A stretch of 64,000 nt of DNA from Bradyrhizobium cenepequi (GTDB lineage: Bacteria > Pseudomonadota > Alphaproteobacteria > Rhizobiales > Xanthobacteraceae), in the NCBI RefSeq assembly GCF_020329485.1, contig NZ_JAGKJI010000029.1, positions 1-64,000 on the forward strand, given 5' to 3'. Position 1 is the first letter of the stretch; every line of letters begins with the position of its first letter. The notes below the pieces were generated by a model. It saw only the letters and a program-made list of their open reading frames with translations. It ran no database searches and was not told where the DNA came from. This document shows positions 62,435-64,000 of the stretch, one piece after another. A program made the translations under genes and the position numbers.

Positions 62435-63597
62435 CCACACCGCTTCGGATCGGTTTCATTCCGCTGGTCGACGCCGCCGCACTGATCGTCGCCGCCGACA
62501 AGGGCTTTGCCGCCGCCGAGGGGCTCGACATCACCCTGGTGCGGGAAGTGTCGTGGTCGAACGTCCGCGACAAGCTCAATATCGGCCTGTTCGATGCCGC
62601 GCATCTGCTGGCGCCGGTCGCGATCGCGTCCAGCCTGGGCCTCGGCCACGTCAAGGTGCCGATCGTGGCGCCCTTCAATCTCGGCCTCAACGGCAACGCG
62701 ATCACGGTCTCGCCGTCGCTGCATGCTGACATCATGAAGGAGATCGACGGCGACCGTTTCGATCCAATGGCGACAGCGCTTGCGCTTTCGCGCGTGGTTG
62801 CCAAGCGGCGCAAGAGCGGAGCCGAGCCGCTGATCTTCGGCATGACGTTTCCGTTCTCGACCCACAATTACCAGTTGCGGTTCTGGATGGCGGCGGGCGG
62901 CGTCGACCCCGACGAGGACGTGCGGCTCGTGGTGCTGCCGCCGCCTTACATGGTCGACAGCCTGGCCAACGGCCATGTCGATGCGTTCTGCGTCGGCGCG
63001 CCCTGGAACTCGATCGCGGTCGATCTTGGCATCGGCCACATCCTGCATTTCGTTTCCGACATCCTGGTCGCCGCGGCCGAGAAGGTGCTGGCGATCAGGC
63101 AGAATTGGGCGGAGAAGAGCCCGGACATGGTCGCCGCATTGGTGCGGGCGCATCTGCGCGCCGCCGAGTTCATCGAGCAGCCGGACAACCGTGCCGAAGC
63201 CGCCGCGATCCTGGCGCAGCCGGAGCGGATCGGCGTCGACGCCGAGGTGATCCAGCGCACGCTTGACGGCCGGCTCAAGATCTCGCCCGACGGCGCCAAG
63301 CGCGAAAGCGAGCGTTACCTGCTGGTGGGCCGGCAGGGCGTGGCGCGGCCCGATCCAGCGCAGGCCGCGTGGCTCTATGCGCAGATGGTGCGGTGGGGGC
63401 AGGCGGCGATGAAGCCGGACGCCCTGAAGACGGCCATGGACGTGTTCCGGCCCGGTCTCTACGACGCGGCCGTGGGGCATCATCCGGCACCCGCTGATGC
63501 GCCCCAGGCGATCGGCGCTTTCGCCGGGCCGCCCTTCGATCCCGACGATATTCGTGGGCATCTAGCCGCGTTCAAGATCGGTCACTGGAAGCCGTGA
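62431..63597 (+). CDS. nasS: Cytoplasmic nitrate sensor NasS (NrtA/CmpA-like)
   Basis: The 388-residue protein has the fold of nitrate/bicarbonate-binding proteins (IGFIPLVDAAALIVAADKGF, SWSNVRDKLNIGLFDAAHLL, PAWASSLGLG-like) but no signal peptide. This matches NasS, which holds NasT in an inactive complex without nitrate or nitrite. The ATGA overlap with nasT supports this. The next gene is nirA-like. Confidence 0.9.
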   Translation: MTTPLRIGFIPLVDAAALIVAADKGFAAAEGLDITLVREVSWSNVRDKLNIGLFDAAHLLAPVAIASSLGLGHVKVPIVAPFNLGLNGNAITVSPSLHADIMKEIDGDRFDPMATALALSRVVAKRRKSGAEPLIFGMTFPFSTHNYQLRFWMAAGGVDPDEDVRLVVLPPPYMVDSLANGHVDAFCVGAPWNSIAVDLGIGHILHFVSDILVAAAEKVLAIRQNWAEKSPDMVAALVRAHLRAAEFIEQPDNRAEAAAILAQPERIGVDAEVIQRTLDGRLKISPDGAKRESERYLLVGRQGVARPDPAQAAWLYAQMVRWGQAAMKPDALKTAMDVFRPGLYDAAVGHHPAPADAPQAIGAFAGPPFDPDDIRGHLAAFKIGHWKP

Positions 63598-63950
63598 AAC
63601 TGGCGCTGCGATCTTAGGCAGTTGCCACAAGTTGGCTAAGTTTTGAGCGGGCTGCTCGAAAATTCGCAACGAGGCTTACCTCCGGGTTTCCAGGCTGCTC
63701 GTCTAATACACTGAAATAGCGCGATATTTTCTTCGGCGACGTCTGGCACGTAAGTTGAATGTTGCAGTGCAGCCAGCCTGTCGCAGATGTCTGCTGGCTC
63801 ACGTCCAAGATGGATTTCCGCAGCAACGAAGCTGATCGGACCGCTCCCAGGGATCAAGCAAGGCAGTCCTAGGCCAAGCCGGGTTCCGAGCGGTCGCTTT
63901 CCACGCCGTTGACGCCACTCGCCGTGGCCGCAGGAGCTTCGTCGCAGACC
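63598..63950. other. Gap between nasS and nirA-like gene, with a gene remnant
   Basis: The gap of 353 bases holds a leftward coding-like frame at 63636-63857 (about 73 residues, GPISFVAAEIHLGREPADIC, then FQCIRRAAWKPGG) with no ATG and no ribosome binding site. It may be a gene remnant. CTTAG and CTAAG after the nasS stop can pair (63613-63641), followed by TTTT. I could not find a clear ANTAR-target double hairpin. The nirA frame is open from 63873, so its start may be upstream of 63951. Confidence 0.4.
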
Positions 63951-64000
63951 ATGAAAATCGAGCCGCTCTCAGTCGACTTCACCGACGAGCAGAAACGTTA
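63951..64000 (+). CDS. NirA-like ferredoxin-nitrite reductase, N-terminal fragment
   Basis: Only 16 codons are in the window: MKIEPLSVDFTDEQKRY... The start resembles NirA-family assimilatory nitrite/sulfite reductases of Bradyrhizobium to my memory, and the nasT-nasS neighbourhood supports it. The frame is open for another 26 codons upstream, including GTG 63924. The call rests on very little sequence. Confidence 0.45.
   Translation, partial: MKIEPLSVDFTDEQKR

Overview
The window is GC-rich, densely coding chromosomal DNA from an alphaproteobacterium of the Bradyrhizobium / Rhodopseudomonas type, most likely Bradyrhizobium. The grounds are a divergent locus matching the cyclic beta-(1,3),(1,6)-glucan genes ndvB and ndvC known from Bradyrhizobium japonicum, a bacterial phosphatidylcholine synthase, a nasT-nasS nitrate-sensing pair, many small secreted proteins of rhizobial type, and several families of palindromic intergenic repeats. 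The genus is an inference. The sequence contains no rRNA, CRISPR array, intact insertion sequence or phage module. One tRNA gene, tRNA-Lys(TTT), is present.

Layout. 1-1.9 kb: N-terminal part of a secreted autotransporter, cut by the window edge. 2.4-12.5 kb: a housekeeping block with coaD, two cyclophilins, queA, asd, tgt and cysK, interrupted by small secreted proteins and a TetR regulator. 12.5-19 kb: a secreted caspase-like protein, a DMT permease, RidA, small secreted proteins, a formyltransferase and a CorC-type membrane protein. 19-26.3 kb: accessory DNA with an HTH-GAF regulator divergent from a GMC oxidoreductase, a GreA/GreB-like protein behind an EcfG-type stress promoter, many micro-genes and tRNA-Lys. 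26.5-32.2 kb: the cyclic glucan locus. 32.3-45.4 kb: SPOR protein, glmU-glmS, a DUF502 protein, recG, sdhE-mfd. 45.5-51.5 kb: hypothetical proteins, a degenerate GGDEF protein, an acyl-CoA-synthetase-like protein without the usual P-loop, and a peptide-binding ABC component. 51.7-60.1 kb: ialB, hspQ, an AEC transporter, ubiH-like, pcs-terC, a quinone oxidoreductase and argD. 60.4-64 kb: rimO, nasT-nasS and the start of a nirA-like gene.

The most interesting signals are two apparent amino-acid attenuators too short to be found as ordinary genes. Upstream of argD (arginine biosynthesis) is a 29-codon reading frame with 11 Arg codons, followed by a strong hairpin. Upstream of asd (first branch of the Thr/Met/Lys/Ile family) is a 23-codon frame whose first 13 codons are mostly Thr, Lys, Met and Ile, followed by a hairpin with a run of U. 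Each leader starts only a few bases after a sigma70-type -10 element, so both mRNAs would be leaderless or nearly so. Attenuation of asd and argD by such leaders is an inference from sequence and needs experimental testing.

Other points of note are two EcfG-type promoters among the small genes near 24-25 kb, an orphan terminator with a 14-bp perfect stem, several micro-genes with strong ribosome binding sites, and 9-bp tandem repeats between the HTH-GAF gene and the GMC oxidoreductase.
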